64,000 nucleotides of DNA from assembly GCA_964551735.1 (NCBI GenBank), contig CAZKEF010000001.1:1-64000 (forward strand), written 5' to 3'. Both the position numbers and the translations under genes were made by a program. Each line of letters begins with the position of its first letter. The stretch's first letter is position 1. The stretch is from DAOUAT01 sp964551735. GTDB lineage: Bacteria > Chloroflexota > Anaerolineae > CG2-30-64-16. The notes below the pieces were generated by a model that had not been told where the DNA came from, did no database searches, and saw only the letters and a list, made by a program, of their open reading frames with translations. Shown here piece by piece: positions 24,284-33,274 of this stretch.

Positions 24284-24387
24284 GGAATTACCTCGTATTG
24301 CGTACTGCGTAATGCGTATGCGGACAGGCCATTAGCATCAGGCTCCAGCTATCCGCGTTGACCGCGTTCGTCCGCGTCCCATTTTCT

Positions 24388-25587
24388 TCAAACCAGGTGC
24401 GCCCGCGCGGCCTGCAGCGCGATCTCAAGCGCCTCATCGGTGGGCACGCCGCCCTGGGCCCAATCGGGACGGCCACCGCCGCGCCCGCCGCCCGCGGCCA
24501 CAGCGGCCCGCAGCAGCGCGCTGGCATCCATGGCGACACCATCGGCGCGCGTACACAAGAGCTGCGGCCGCTCGCCGCGGACACCCAGAACGACCACCGC
24601 GTCGGGGTAGGCGCGCAAAGCCTGGGCGACGCGCTTGGCGCGCTCCACGTTGGTATCGGCCGCCCACACCACAGCGCGGCCGACAGCCACGGGCGCCGCC
24701 TGTGCCCACAGCGCCGCGGCGGTCGCCTCGGCCCACTTGCGCTCCAGGTCGGCCAGCTCCTTGCGGAGCACGTCCGCCTCGGCCGCGCGGCGGTCAACGG
24801 CTTCCAGGATCTCATCTTCGGCGGTGGTGAAGCGGGCCACCAGGCCCTGGGCCAAGGTTTTCAGCCGGGCGTAATCGGCCCGGGCGCGGCGGCCGCACAG
24901 GAAGGTGACGCGCAGCTCCGGCCCGCGGCGCTCGGTGGCGACGATCTTGATCAGCCCGATCTCCGCGGTGTTCGCCACGTGGGTGCCGCCGCAGGCCGAC
25001 CAGTCGAACCCTTGCACCTGCACGATGCGGATGTCCTCAGTCACTTTGGGCGGCTTGCGCAGCGGCAGCGCGGCCAGCTCGTCGGGCGTCGCGAATGTCG
25101 CGGTGACAGGCAGCGCGGCGTCGACGATCGCGTTGGCCGCCGCTTCGGCCGCGGCCAACGCCGCGGGCTTTATGTCAGCGCGGTTCAGATCAATGGTGCT
25201 GAAAACCGCGCCCATGTGAAACGCGACCGTTTCCGCGTCACACCGGTGGACGAACGCCTGGGAAAGCACGTGCTGCCCGGTGTGTTGCTGCATGTGGTCG
25301 AAGCGCCGGTCCCAATCCACCATACCGCGAGCCTCGTCCCCCGTCAAGGGCCGGTCCAACAGGTGCCAGACCAGGCCGTTTTCGGCCATCACATCCAGCA
25401 CGGCTGCACCCGGGCCGGCATCCGCGGTCAGCGCACCGTTATCGTGCGGCTGGCCGCCCCCGGTGGGGTAAAACGCGGTGCGGTCCAGCGCGACCGCGGG
25501 CCGGCCGTCCAACTCGCGGCGGGCCAGGACGCGCGCAGTGAAGTCGCGCAGATAGGGGTTGTGATAGTAGAGAAGTTCAGTGCTCAT
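24388..25587 (-). CDS. alaX: Alanyl-tRNA editing protein AlaX (DHHA1-containing, long form)
   Basis: The 399-residue protein has the AlaRS editing domain with zinc-site motifs HTGQH and CGGTH, preceded by TAFYPTGGGQPHDNG. The last third is a DHHA1 domain ending in GGGRGGGRPDWAQGG. AlaX-L proteins deacylate Ser- or Gly-mischarged tRNA-Ala in trans. The ATG at 25587 (MSTELLYYHNPYL) fits the family start; upstream in-frame codons run through intergenic sequence. No synthetase core is present. Confidence 0.87.
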   Translation of the reverse strand: MSTELLYYHNPYLRDFTARVLARRELDGRPAVALDRTAFYPTGGGQPHDNGALTADAGPGAAVLDVMAENGLVWHLLDRPLTGDEARGMVDWDRRFDHMQQHTGQHVLSQAFVHRCDAETVAFHMGAVFSTIDLNRADIKPAALAAAEAAANAIVDAALPVTATFATPDELAALPLRKPPKVTEDIRIVQVQGFDWSACGGTHVANTAEIGLIKIVATERRGPELRVTFLCGRRARADYARLKTLAQGLVARFTTAEDEILEAVDRRAAEADVLRKELADLERKWAEATAAALWAQAAPVAVGRAVVWAADTNVERAKRVAQALRAYPDAVVVLGVRGERPQLLCTRADGVAMDASALLRAAVAAGGGRGGGRPDWAQGGVPTDEALEIALQAARAHLV

Positions 25588-25661
25588 CGGATTGCAGATC
25601 TCGGATTGCGGACCACACAGTAAGCAGCACGCATATGCAGTATGTAGCGCACAGTACGCCG

Positions 25662-27182
25662 TCACCTTTCCAACGCGTAGTCACTCAAAGTCCGTTGACT
25701 CTGCCGGCGAGCGGCCAGCGCGCGACGATACAGGTCCACGTAGCGTTGGGCCGAGCGCTGCCACGAAAAATCGGCGGCCATGCAGCGGCGCACGAGCTGC
25801 CGCCAGATCTCGCGGTGGCGATAAGTTTCCAGCGCCCGAACCAGCGCGGCATACAGGGCCAGGGCGTCATACCGGGCGAAGCTGAAGCCGTTGCCCTCGC
25901 CGGTCTCCGGCCGGTAATCGTGTACGGTGTCGGCCAGGCCACCGACGGCGTGCACCACCGGCACCGCGCCGTAGCGCATGGCCAGCATCTGGTTGAGCCC
26001 GCACGGCTCGAAGCGCGAGGGCATCAAGAAGATATCGCTGCCGGCATAGATACGCTGCTCCAGCGGCCGGTTGAAGGTGAAAAAGGCCGCAGCCTGTCCA
26101 GGGTAGCGCGCAGCCAGGCCGTTCAACATGTCATGATGTCGTGCATCGCCGGTGCCCATCACGACAAGCTGGCAGCCGAGATGCCGCAGCAGCGGATCAG
26201 CAATGGCGCCGATCAAGTCCAGGCCCTTCTGGTCAGTCAGCCGTGCCACGACGCCCACCAACGGCGCGTCGGTACGGGCCGGGAGCCCGGCCTCCGCCTG
26301 CAACGCAGCCTTGTTGGCCGGCCGCTCATCCAGTCGTTGCAGATCGAACTGGGTCGCAAGATGCGGGTCAGTGGCTGGGTTATAGAGCTCGGTGTCAATG
26401 CCGTTCAGGATGCCGAAGAGCCGGTCGCGGCGATCGCGCAGGAGCGGGTCAAGCCGATGGCCGTATTCAGGGGTCAAGATCTCCTGCGCGTAGGTTTCGC
26501 TGACAGTGTTGATGATGTCGGCGAACAGCAGGCCGCGCGCCATCAGGTCCACGACATAGTTCAGGTCGGGCGCGACGTCGGGGTGCGCGATGAAGCCCAT
26601 GTCGGCCAGGCCGGCGATCTCCAACACGCGCTGACCGAAGATCCCCTGGTACTCCAGGTTATGCGCGGTGTACAGTGTGGCGATCCCAGCCAGCGCCGGG
26701 TCGTCGCTGTATACTGTCTTCAGCCAGTTGGGGATAAGCGCCGTGTGCCACTCGTTGCAGTGGATCACGTCAGGCTGCCAGCCCAGGGCCTTGCATGTCT
26801 CAAGCGCCGCGCGCGAGAAGAAGATGAAGCGCTCCGCGTCGTCGGGATACATGTAGATGCCCTGGCGGTCAAAGTAGCGCGCGCTGTCCACAAAATAGAC
26901 CGGCGTCTCGGCCGGACCAGCGCCGATGCGGCCGGCGTAGATGACTGCCGGCTCGGTCTTTTCGTCCATGGGCACAGCGACTTCAGGCAACAATGGTTTC
27001 AGGCCGAAGCGCTCCATCTCGATCCGGCCATAACGCGGCATCATCACACGGATATCATGGCCCAGCACACGGACTGCCTTGGGCAGCGCGCCGGCCACGT
27101 CCGCCAGCCCGCCGGTTTTGGCAAACGGCACGACCTCGGCGGAGAGGTAGAGGATCTTCAATGCGGGTTGGTCATTGGTCAC
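25662..27182 (-). CDS. glgA: Glycogen synthase (ADP-glucose type)
   Basis: The 506-residue GT5 enzyme has the N-terminal ADP-glucose-binding KTGGLADVAGALP motif and the C-terminal GGLADTV. Others are VIHCNEWHTALIPNW, DIINTVSETYAQE and FEPCGLNQMLAMRYG. It adds glucose from ADP-glucose to the non-reducing end of glycogen. Full-length. It is the first gene after a good minus-strand promoter at 27218-27246. Confidence 0.92.
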   Translation of the reverse strand: MTNDQPALKILYLSAEVVPFAKTGGLADVAGALPKAVRVLGHDIRVMMPRYGRIEMERFGLKPLLPEVAVPMDEKTEPAVIYAGRIGAGPAETPVYFVDSARYFDRQGIYMYPDDAERFIFFSRAALETCKALGWQPDVIHCNEWHTALIPNWLKTVYSDDPALAGIATLYTAHNLEYQGIFGQRVLEIAGLADMGFIAHPDVAPDLNYVVDLMARGLLFADIINTVSETYAQEILTPEYGHRLDPLLRDRRDRLFGILNGIDTELYNPATDPHLATQFDLQRLDERPANKAALQAEAGLPARTDAPLVGVVARLTDQKGLDLIGAIADPLLRHLGCQLVVMGTGDARHHDMLNGLAARYPGQAAAFFTFNRPLEQRIYAGSDIFLMPSRFEPCGLNQMLAMRYGAVPVVHAVGGLADTVHDYRPETGEGNGFSFARYDALALYAALVRALETYRHREIWRQLVRRCMAADFSWQRSAQRYVDLYRRALAARRQSQRTLSDYALER

Positions 27183-27217
27183 AGCTTATACTCACCCGGA
27201 TGCTCTAGATTGGTCTT

Positions 27218-27246
27218 AGTATATCATGCCTCAAAGTTCGCGGCAA
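27218..27246 (-). promoter_or_regulatory. Promoter for glgA
   Basis: On the minus strand: TTGCCG, 17-base spacer, TATACT. The start would fall near 27211, giving a leader of about 30 bases. Confidence 0.6.
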
Positions 27247-27259
27247 CCCACTTTTGCCC

Positions 27260-28021
27260 TCAATCCACGATCTCGGCGCGCACGGCACGGGTCAATGCCA
27301 GGAACGCGGGCGCGGCCGTGATGTTGAGATCGCGCGGCCGCGGCAACGCCACGGGAAACTCAGCCCGCACCGTGCCTGGCCTGGGCGCCATCACCAGGAC
27401 GCGATCGGCCAGCAGGACCGCCTCGCTGATGCTGTGCGTCACCATGACCACGGTGGGCCGGCGGAGGTTCCAAATGCGCAGCAGTTCCGCGTTCATGCGC
27501 TCGCGCGTCAGTGCATCGAGCGAGCCGAACGGCTCATCCAGCAGGAGCACACTGGGATCATGGATCAGCGCGCGCGCCAACGCCACCCGCTGCTGCATGC
27601 CCCCGGAAAGCTGACGGGGATATGCGTCCGCGAACCCATCCAGGCCCACCAGGGCGATCTGCTCGCGCGCCCGCGCCTCCCGCTTGGCCTTGGGTGTGCC
27701 GTCAACCTCCAGCGGCAAGAGGATGTTGCCGAGCACGGTGCGCCAGGGCATCAAGTTGGCGCGCTGAAAAACGAAGCCGATCTCGCGGCGCGGGGCGGTA
27801 TGCGGCTGGCCGCGGAAGCGCACCTCACCGGAGATTGGTTGCAACAGGCCCGCCAGCAGGCGCAATAGCGTGCTCTTGCCGCACCCCGAAGGCCCGACGA
27901 TGGCCAGGAACTCGCCTTCCGCCGCGGCCAACGACATCCCGTGCAGCGCCAGCAGATCCGCGCGATACGGATCGTAGAAGGTCATATGCAGCGCGTGCGC
28001 TTCGAGCAGGGGTGGCATCAC
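27260..28021 (-). CDS. ABC transporter ATP-binding protein (riboflavin-precursor uptake, inferred)
   Basis: The 253-residue ATPase has Walker A GPSGCGKSTLLRLLAG, Q-loop VFQRANLMPW, signature LSGGMQQRVALARAL and Walker B VLLLDEPFGSLD. It belongs to the nitrate/sulfonate/taurine-type importer ATPases that energise NMT1-like substrate-binding systems. Its start overlaps the stop of the substrate-binding gene by four bases (ATGA). Control by the FMN riboswitch upstream of the operon makes riboflavin or a related flavin the probable substrate. Confidence 0.87.
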   Translation of the reverse strand: MMPPLLEAHALHMTFYDPYRADLLALHGMSLAAAEGEFLAIVGPSGCGKSTLLRLLAGLLQPISGEVRFRGQPHTAPRREIGFVFQRANLMPWRTVLGNILLPLEVDGTPKAKREARAREQIALVGLDGFADAYPRQLSGGMQQRVALARALIHDPSVLLLDEPFGSLDALTRERMNAELLRIWNLRRPTVVMVTHSISEAVLLADRVLVMAPRPGTVRAEFPVALPRPRDLNITAAPAFLALTRAVRAEIVD

Positions 28022-29028
28022 CGAATGAACTCGTTGGTGAACAGGGTCTCGGCGTCCACGGCGGTCTGGATCAGGCCCATCTGCTGCATAAAGATTGCTG
28101 CGTTAGCCCACGCTTCGGGGTCTGACCGCCCGAGATCCGCAGGGGCAGCCTGCCATAGCTTCAGCGACTCATCGAAGATCGCCCGGCTGACCGCGGCCTG
28201 GGTTCCGCCCGCCTCGGGGACGGCCTGCAAGCTGATCTCGAACGCGGCGTCGGGGTCGGCGAGGGTGTCAACCAGGCCGCGCAGCAAGGCGTCCACCAGG
28301 GCTTGCACCAGTTCAGGCTGCTCCGCGATGGTCTTGTCGTTGGTGATGATGCCGTTGGAAGGCAGGTCAATGAAATCGGATACCGGGATCACCGTCACTG
28401 GCTCGCCAGCCAGGCGGAGCTGCACCGGCCCATTCACGACGTAATCCATGGCCGCGTCCACCTGCCCTTGGCTGACCGCGGAAGCCTGGGTGAAGCCGAT
28501 ACTTTGCAGCCGCACCCGGGTCGCGTCCAGGCCCGAGGCATAGACGATGGCCTCCCAGCCGACATAGCTGGCGCCGAACAGGCCGGGCAGGCCCACCTGC
28601 TTGCCGACCAGGTCGGCTGGTGAAGTGATGCCCTGGCCGGCTTTAGCGAACAGCACCACGGGGAACTCCCGATACCAGCGCATCACATAGCGCACCGGCA
28701 GGCCCTGGCTGCGGCCCAGGATGACCTCCTCGCCGCTGCCGATCATGAACTGAAGCTCGTCCGTGCCCACCAGCTTCAGCAGGTCGCTCTCGAAGCCGTA
28801 GCGGAAGGTGATATCCAGGCCCGCGTCCCGGAAGTAACCACGCGCCTGCGCCACATAGAACGGCGCAAACTGCACGCTGGGAATGTAACCCATGGCGAGG
28901 GTCAGCTTGACCGGCGTCCGCTGGGCGACAGAGGTGGCAACCGCGGTCGCTGTCTGACTGGCGGGAGCGATGGGCACACAACCGGTCAGGACGATGATAA
29001 GACTCGCAACGAAGATGATGTGTCGCAT
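28018..29028 (-). CDS. ribY: NMT1/RibY-like substrate-binding lipoprotein
   Basis: The 336-residue protein has a lipobox (LIIVLTGC) and the NMT1/THI5-type periplasmic-binding fold. Examples are LTLAMGYIPSVQFAPFYVAQ, ARGYFRDAGLDITFRYG, IGSGEEVILGRSQGLPV, LVGKQVGLPGLFGASYVG. Such proteins bind pyrimidine or flavin precursors in thiamine and riboflavin importers. The FMN riboswitch upstream of this operon favours the riboflavin type called RibY. The ATG at 29028 is chosen by the lipoprotein signal and a GAGG motif upstream. Confidence 0.8.
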   Translation of the reverse strand: MRHIIFVASLIIVLTGCVPIAPASQTATAVATSVAQRTPVKLTLAMGYIPSVQFAPFYVAQARGYFRDAGLDITFRYGFESDLLKLVGTDELQFMIGSGEEVILGRSQGLPVRYVMRWYREFPVVLFAKAGQGITSPADLVGKQVGLPGLFGASYVGWEAIVYASGLDATRVRLQSIGFTQASAVSQGQVDAAMDYVVNGPVQLRLAGEPVTVIPVSDFIDLPSNGIITNDKTIAEQPELVQALVDALLRGLVDTLADPDAAFEISLQAVPEAGGTQAAVSRAIFDESLKLWQAAPADLGRSDPEAWANAAIFMQQMGLIQTAVDAETLFTNEFIR

Positions 29029-29087
29029 GTGTTTGCCTCTCCTTGCGTGATGCATGCTGCGTGATCCATGCTTTAGTGATCGCTCAT

Positions 29088-29891
29088 TCATACCACACGC
29101 TGCCAACGCAGGACCACGTATTCGATGAGAACGACCGCCGTATATAGCGCCAGTGCAATAAAAACGAGCGTGAACAAAGCAACGAACAACATCGGTGTAT
29201 CAAGGATGCCGCGCGCCAGGTTGATCAAGAAGCCCAGGCCCCGATCGGCGCCCACGAACTCGCCCACCACTGCGCCGATAACCGCCAGCGTTACTGACAC
29301 CTTGAGGCCGGCAAACAACACCGGTAACGCCGCCGGCACTTCCAGCATGACGAGAGTCTGCCAGCGGCTGGCTTGCAGCGAACGCATCAGCGCGCGCAAG
29401 TCAGGCTCCACCGAACGGATGCCCACGATGGTGTTCACCAGGGCAGGAAAGAACACCGTGAGCGCGCACACCAGGATCTTGGACAGGCTGCCAAAGCCGA
29501 ACCAGACCACCAGCAGCGGCGCCAACGCGACGATCGGAACCGCCTGCGACGCCACGATGTACGGGGATAAGATCCGCTCCAACAACGGCGACTTCGCCAG
29601 CCCGTAACCGATCACCGTAGCCACCGTGAGGCCAAGCGCCAAACCGGCGAAGATCTCCAGGAGGGTGACGCGCATGTGCAGCACCAGGGTGCCATCACCC
29701 GCTAAGGCCAGGAATCGCGCCCACACCACGCCAGGACTGGGCAGAAAAAAGGATGGATACGCCCGCCAGCGCACCAGCAGCTCCCACGAGAGCAAGAAGG
29801 TGGTCAGAGCCAACGGCACCAGCGCCAGGTCAATGCGCACGAACCGCCGTCCCGCCCTTGCTGGACCACGCCACAGATCTTGTAAACTCAT
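29088..29891 (-). CDS. ribX: RibX-like ABC transporter permease
   Basis: The 267-residue permease has six membrane segments. Its EAA-like loop reads RSLQASRWQTLVMLEVPAAL followed by PVLFAGLKVSVTLAVIGAVV. It belongs to the SsuC/TauC/RibX-type importer permeases. The ATG at 29891 lies 28 bases after the riboswitch terminator. It is the first gene of the operon permease, binding protein, ATPase. Riboflavin specificity is inferred from the riboswitch. Confidence 0.82.
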   Translation of the reverse strand: MSLQDLWRGPARAGRRFVRIDLALVPLALTTFLLSWELLVRWRAYPSFFLPSPGVVWARFLALAGDGTLVLHMRVTLLEIFAGLALGLTVATVIGYGLAKSPLLERILSPYIVASQAVPIVALAPLLVVWFGFGSLSKILVCALTVFFPALVNTIVGIRSVEPDLRALMRSLQASRWQTLVMLEVPAALPVLFAGLKVSVTLAVIGAVVGEFVGADRGLGFLINLARGILDTPMLFVALFTLVFIALALYTAVVLIEYVVLRWQRVV

Positions 29892-29918
29892 CCGCGACTC
29901 ATTTCCAATACGTGTGCA

Positions 29919-29949
29919 ACAAAAAGCCCCAGGGCAGCCACCCTGGGGC
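29919..29949 (-). terminator. Intrinsic terminator of the FMN riboswitch
   Basis: On the minus strand GCCCCAGGG and CCCTGGGGC form a nine-base-pair stem around a six-base loop (29926-29949), followed by five T. It sits between the aptamer and the ribX start, so FMN binding would end transcription early. Confidence 0.9.
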
Positions 29950-29996
29950 ATACGCACGCGTGTTACCGGCCTGACACGCTCATCCGGTAGCGCACG

Positions 29997-30146
29997 CACC
30001 TTCTTCCATCCGGACTGTACCGTCGGCCCCGGCATCACACCGGGTCTGCGATCAGCGCCTTGCGCCGGCATCGCTCGCGGGCTCGGCCTTGCGGCCATAC
30101 CGCCGGTCGGGAATCGGGCCCTTGCCCTCACCCTGCCCCGAAGGTG
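29997..30146 (-). promoter_or_regulatory. FMN riboswitch (RFN element) aptamer
   Basis: Read on the minus strand the element opens with GAAGGTG-pairing P1 (CACCTTC/GAAGGTG at both ends). It then contains the conserved blocks GGGGCAGGGTGA, TTCCCGACCGGCGGTAT, AGCCCGCGAGC, GACCCGGTGTGATGCCGG, GGCCGACGGTACAGTCCGG and ATGGAAGAAGG. All six RFN helices can be placed. It binds FMN and here acts through the terminator just downstream to repress the riboflavin-type ABC transporter. Confidence 0.95.
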
Positions 30147-30165
30147 TATTGCTTTTACGATGTGA

Positions 30166-30193
30166 AGTATAGCACAACTCGAAGGCGTGTCAA
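30166..30193 (-). promoter_or_regulatory. Promoter for the FMN-riboswitch operon
   Basis: On the minus strand: a perfect TTGACA, 16-base spacer and TATACT, about 20 bases upstream of the aptamer. Confidence 0.75.
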
Positions 30194-30204
30194 ATGCCTT
30201 CGAG
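30178..30204 (-). terminator. Terminator-like hairpin after the hypothetical gene
   Basis: CTCGAAGGC and GCCTTCGAG form a nine-base-pair stem with a nine-base loop just after the stop of the 30207-30620 gene. The T run is weak. The -35 hexamer of the riboswitch promoter lies in its loop, so the two signals are nested. Confidence 0.5.
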
Positions 30205-30206
30205 CC

Positions 30207-30620
30207 TCACTCCTCATCCCAATCGGCCGGCGCGGTCGGCATATCCACGCGCACAAGCTCTCCGCGCAAGTCAACGACGATCCGAAAACCAAGCATCCCG
30301 AGCCACTGGCGCGCCTCCGCTGGCATGTGTTGATCCAGGATCTGCTCCAGGTTGATGTTACGCAAGGTCGCATCCACCATCGCCTTGGTGAACAGGTCAT
30401 CTTGCCCCATCAACTGAAGCATCGCCCTGGCGGCTTCGTCGGGATGCTCCTGCAACTGCGCCAGGAATTGGCCCAGCACCACACGGTCAACGTCACGCGC
30501 TTCGACGTGGCGATGAAACCCATGGTCGTCAATCACGTAGAAGGCGGCGCCACCGACATAGGCCACGCCAACCGACGCGCCGTCTTCAGTTTCAATGAGC
30601 CCTTCAAAGAAAGCCATCAT
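30207..30620 (-). CDS. Conserved hypothetical protein
   Basis: The 137-residue soluble protein has an N-terminal beta segment (MAFFEGLIETEDGASVGVAY), a helical middle (VLGQFLAQLQEHPDEAARAM) and an acidic C-terminus. The HVEARDVDRVV stretch could mark a ligand-binding site, but no family is recognised. It lies between the phosphoesterase gene and the flavin transporter operon and has its own terminator-like hairpin. Confidence 0.6.
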   Translation of the reverse strand: MMAFFEGLIETEDGASVGVAYVGGAAFYVIDDHGFHRHVEARDVDRVVLGQFLAQLQEHPDEAARAMLQLMGQDDLFTKAMVDATLRNINLEQILDQHMPAEARQWLGMLGFRIVVDLRGELVRVDMPTAPADWDEE

Positions 30621-30653
30621 TTCTCCTTATACCAACACAAATCCTGAACAGGC

Positions 30654-31517
30654 TCACCCAGCATAAGGAAACGCCCACCGGCCAGGCCCATGGGCGGCCT
30701 CGTAGCGGCGCAGCGCGCACTGCGGGTCTGCGACCACATCGGCCGACTGTTGACGGATCCACCAGGCAAAATCGGACACCCACGGCTGGCCGGTCAACAC
30801 CGAACGGTGGAACATCTCGCCCAGTGCGTTCGCTTCGCGCGCCAGGCCTGAGGCCCGGTAGCCCTCATCCACGGCGGCCAAGTCATACGCCACACGGCAG
30901 ACCTCAGCCCGCCAGCCCTCGGCGTCGCCGGCCAGCCAGATATATGCCGCGCGCGGATCCCCGTCGTATGACGCACCCACCGAACCACTATTGACCACTG
31001 TCCAGCGGCCCAGCGACCTCACCATGGTGACGTGGGTATGCCCACCCACCACCACCTGCTCCGCGACGCCGGCCAGATGACGCAGCGCCCAATCCTCCGG
31101 TGAATCGGGCCGGAAACCGGCGAAGAAGTTGCCCGGCAAGCCATGTACCAGCCGTAGCGGCGGCGCGCCGGGGAGCATCAAGCCAAAGGTCAGCGGAAGA
31201 TCTGCCAACAGCGCAAGGTGCGACGCACTCAAGCGCGCACGCGTCCACCAGAGCGTGGCATAACGCCGCCGGTCGCCGTAGCGGGCCTCCATGCGCGGGG
31301 TGCCGAGTTGCAACACGGCATCGTCGTGATTCCCCAGCAGCATGGGCCAGCCTTGGGCTATCGCCAAATCCAGGGTCTCGGCCGGCCAGGCGCAGCCGTT
31401 CACCATGTCGCCAAGCACGTACACCGCGTCGGGGCGCCGCGCTCGAACCGCATCAACCACGGCTTCCAACGCCGGCAGGTTAGCGTGGAGGTCCGAGATC
31501 AAGGCCAGGGTGATCAT
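30654..31517 (-). CDS. Metallophosphoesterase (calcineurin-like)
   Basis: The 287-residue protein has all dimetal motifs of the YfcE/YvnB-type phosphoesterases: LISDLHANLPALEAV, VLGDMVNG, LLGNHDDAVL, then VVGGHTHVTMV and a final NSGSVGASYDGDP. It hydrolyses phosphomono- or diesters in a Mn/Ni-dependent way; the target is unknown. Its start overlaps the stop of the upstream PII-like gene by four bases. Confidence 0.85.
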   Translation of the reverse strand: MITLALISDLHANLPALEAVVDAVRARRPDAVYVLGDMVNGCAWPAETLDLAIAQGWPMLLGNHDDAVLQLGTPRMEARYGDRRRYATLWWTRARLSASHLALLADLPLTFGLMLPGAPPLRLVHGLPGNFFAGFRPDSPEDWALRHLAGVAEQVVVGGHTHVTMVRSLGRWTVVNSGSVGASYDGDPRAAYIWLAGDAEGWRAEVCRVAYDLAAVDEGYRASGLAREANALGEMFHRSVLTGQPWVSDFAWWIRQQSADVVADPQCALRRYEAAHGPGRWAFPYAG

Positions 31518-31873
31518 CTCGTTCGCCGGTTGATCCCGCGCGCCATCACCACCGGCAACGCGATCATTACGCCCGTGCTCGGCTCATCCAGCTTCCCGGT
31601 AACCACTTCCGTGGCATCAAAGAACGCCTTCAAATCCACCGCATCATCCAAAACGGTGAACAATGTGCGATGGTGGATCTCCTGATGCGCGGCCAGGCTG
31701 CGCAAGCCAGGGAAGATCGGTAGATCATCCCGCGCGCCGCTGTGCGCCAGCAGTCGGGCGGCGCCGCTGCTTTCCAGGATGGTGATCCCGCGACTGCCTG
31801 CCTTGCGCCAGGCCAACATGACATCGTCAAGCTTGGCGATGTCGTCAAGAACCAGGATGATCATCGTTGGCAT
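31514..31873 (-). CDS. Small PII-like protein
   Basis: The 119-residue protein reads MPTMIILVLDDIAKLDDVML, AWRKAGSRGITILESSG and FTVLDDAVDLKAFFDATEVV. This alternation of strands and helices, with the WRKAGxxGITILESxG block, resembles PII/GlnB-like trimeric signalling proteins. The ATP-binding T-loop of true PII is not evident. It overlaps the phosphoesterase gene by four bases (ATGA) and follows the antiporter gene, so the three may form one operon with a sensor role. Confidence 0.6.
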   Translation of the reverse strand: MPTMIILVLDDIAKLDDVMLAWRKAGSRGITILESSGAARLLAHSGARDDLPIFPGLRSLAAHQEIHHRTLFTVLDDAVDLKAFFDATEVVTGKLDEPSTGVMIALPVVMARGINRRTR

Positions 31874-31901
31874 AGTCTCCTCCTGCTTCTAGCTTAAGCC
31901 T

Positions 31902-33119
31902 CTATGCAGCCTCTGTCTGCGGTACAGCGTGCCCGGTTGGCCGCGGAAAAACCAGGCGCAGCAACGGCGGCGTCACCAACGTCGTCACCAGCACCATGAT
32001 CACAGCCAGTGTCGTGATCTCCGCGGGCACGATGCCGTTGCTCACCAGGAGTTGCGCAACGATCAGGCCGACCTCACCGCGCGAGATCATCCCGATGCCG
32101 AGGCGCAGGGATTGTGGCGGCGTGAAGCCACCTGCCAGCGCGCCCAGGCCCGAACCCAGCACCTTCGAAATTACAGCGACCAGCGTGACCAACACCGTAA
32201 TCAACACCAATTCGCCACGCAATTCCCAGATATTCGCATGCAAGCCGATATTGACGAAGAAGATCGGCACGAAAAAGCCATAGGTCAGCGCACTCACGCC
32301 TTCAAAGACCCGGCGGTGCACGCTGGATCGCCCAGCAAATATCCCCGCCATGAACGAACCAGTGATCATCGCCACGTTGCCGATGGCCTCGGCCGACCAG
32401 GCGAAGACCATGGCAACGATCACGGCCGCCGCCAGCGCGCCCTGGCTGATGGGCAACCGGTCAACATGGGTCAACAGCCGCGGGACCAAGAACCAGCCGA
32501 CAGCGCCAAACAGGGCCATGAAGAGCAGCACGCGCAACAGCAGGACCAGGATGCCGACAAAGCCGCCGCCGCCACCGGTGGCTAACGCGATGAAGATCGA
32601 TAGCAGCAGGATCACCACCACATCATCCACTACGGCCGCGCCCAGCAGTGCTATCCCTTCGCGGCTGCGCAGCACCCCCAACTCCAGCAAAGTCTGCGCC
32701 GAAATGCTCACGCTGGTGGCTGTGAGCAACATACCGATCGCTAGAGCCGGCACGATCTCGTAGCCAAACGGCAATACAGTCAACGTGCCCAACAGCAAGG
32801 GCACCGCCACCCCTAACAGCCCAGCCAACAGCACTACACGGCCCGCCTTGCGCATCTGGCCCAGGTCGGCTTCGAGGCCCGCCAGAAACATCAGGAACAC
32901 GACGCCGATCTCAGCCAGTTCGCTGACTGTCTCCGGCAAGTGCGGCGAGCTGAGAAATGGCAGGGCTTCAAGGTTGATCAGCGATGGCCCCAGCAGCAAA
33001 CCAGCCAGGATCTCACCCAACACTGCGGGCTGGCCCAGGCGGCTGCTCAGATAGCCCGCAAACTTCGCCGCAGCGATCAGGATGCTCAGCTCGAAAAGCA
33101 GTTGTACGATCGGCGTCAT
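31902..33119 (-). CDS. CPA2/Kef-type cation:proton antiporter
   Basis: The 405-residue protein has about twelve membrane segments and the Na/H exchanger signature: LGQPAVLGEILAGLLLGPSL, ALAIGMLLTATSVSISAQTL, LLGAAVVDDVVVILLLS with the ion-binding Asp pair, and GMISRGEVGLIVAQLLV. There is no C-terminal TrkA domain, so it is a membrane-only form. It exchanges K+ or Na+ for H+. A good promoter lies upstream (33187-33215) and a PII-like gene follows. Confidence 0.88.
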   Translation of the reverse strand: MTPIVQLLFELSILIAAAKFAGYLSSRLGQPAVLGEILAGLLLGPSLINLEALPFLSSPHLPETVSELAEIGVVFLMFLAGLEADLGQMRKAGRVVLLAGLLGVAVPLLLGTLTVLPFGYEIVPALAIGMLLTATSVSISAQTLLELGVLRSREGIALLGAAVVDDVVVILLLSIFIALATGGGGGFVGILVLLLRVLLFMALFGAVGWFLVPRLLTHVDRLPISQGALAAAVIVAMVFAWSAEAIGNVAMITGSFMAGIFAGRSSVHRRVFEGVSALTYGFFVPIFFVNIGLHANIWELRGELVLITVLVTLVAVISKVLGSGLGALAGGFTPPQSLRLGIGMISRGEVGLIVAQLLVSNGIVPAEITTLAVIMVLVTTLVTPPLLRLVFPRPTGHAVPQTEAA

Positions 33120-33186
33120 GATGGCTCACCCCAAAGCAAAACACGGTACAGGCCGCCCGGCCTGACATCAGGCCGGCAAGATGGCT

Positions 33187-33215
33187 ATTATAGCGGTTTT
33201 GGGCGAGCCATGCAA
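33187..33215 (-). promoter_or_regulatory. Promoter for the antiporter operon
   Basis: On the minus strand: TTGCAT, 17-base spacer and a perfect TATAAT (33187-33192). Confidence 0.6.
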
Positions 33216-33216
33216 A

Positions 33217-33256
33217 GGCGCCCGGCGCTTGCCTTCGTTGACAAACGCCGAGCGCC
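33217..33256 (-). terminator. Hairpin after the site-2 protease gene
   Basis: GGCGC/GCGCC and CGGCG/CGCCG stack into an 11-base stem with one C:A mismatch and an 18-base loop. It follows the stop of the protease gene and precedes the antiporter promoter. There is no clear T run. Confidence 0.4.
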
Positions 33257-33274
33257 ACAAAGCGGGGTCCGTTA

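Noticed and set aside
27260..29891. Thiamine-precursor (ThiXYZ), nitrate or taurine ABC importer
   Set aside because: The upstream RNA is clearly an FMN riboswitch, not a TPP riboswitch, so a flavin-type importer is preferred.
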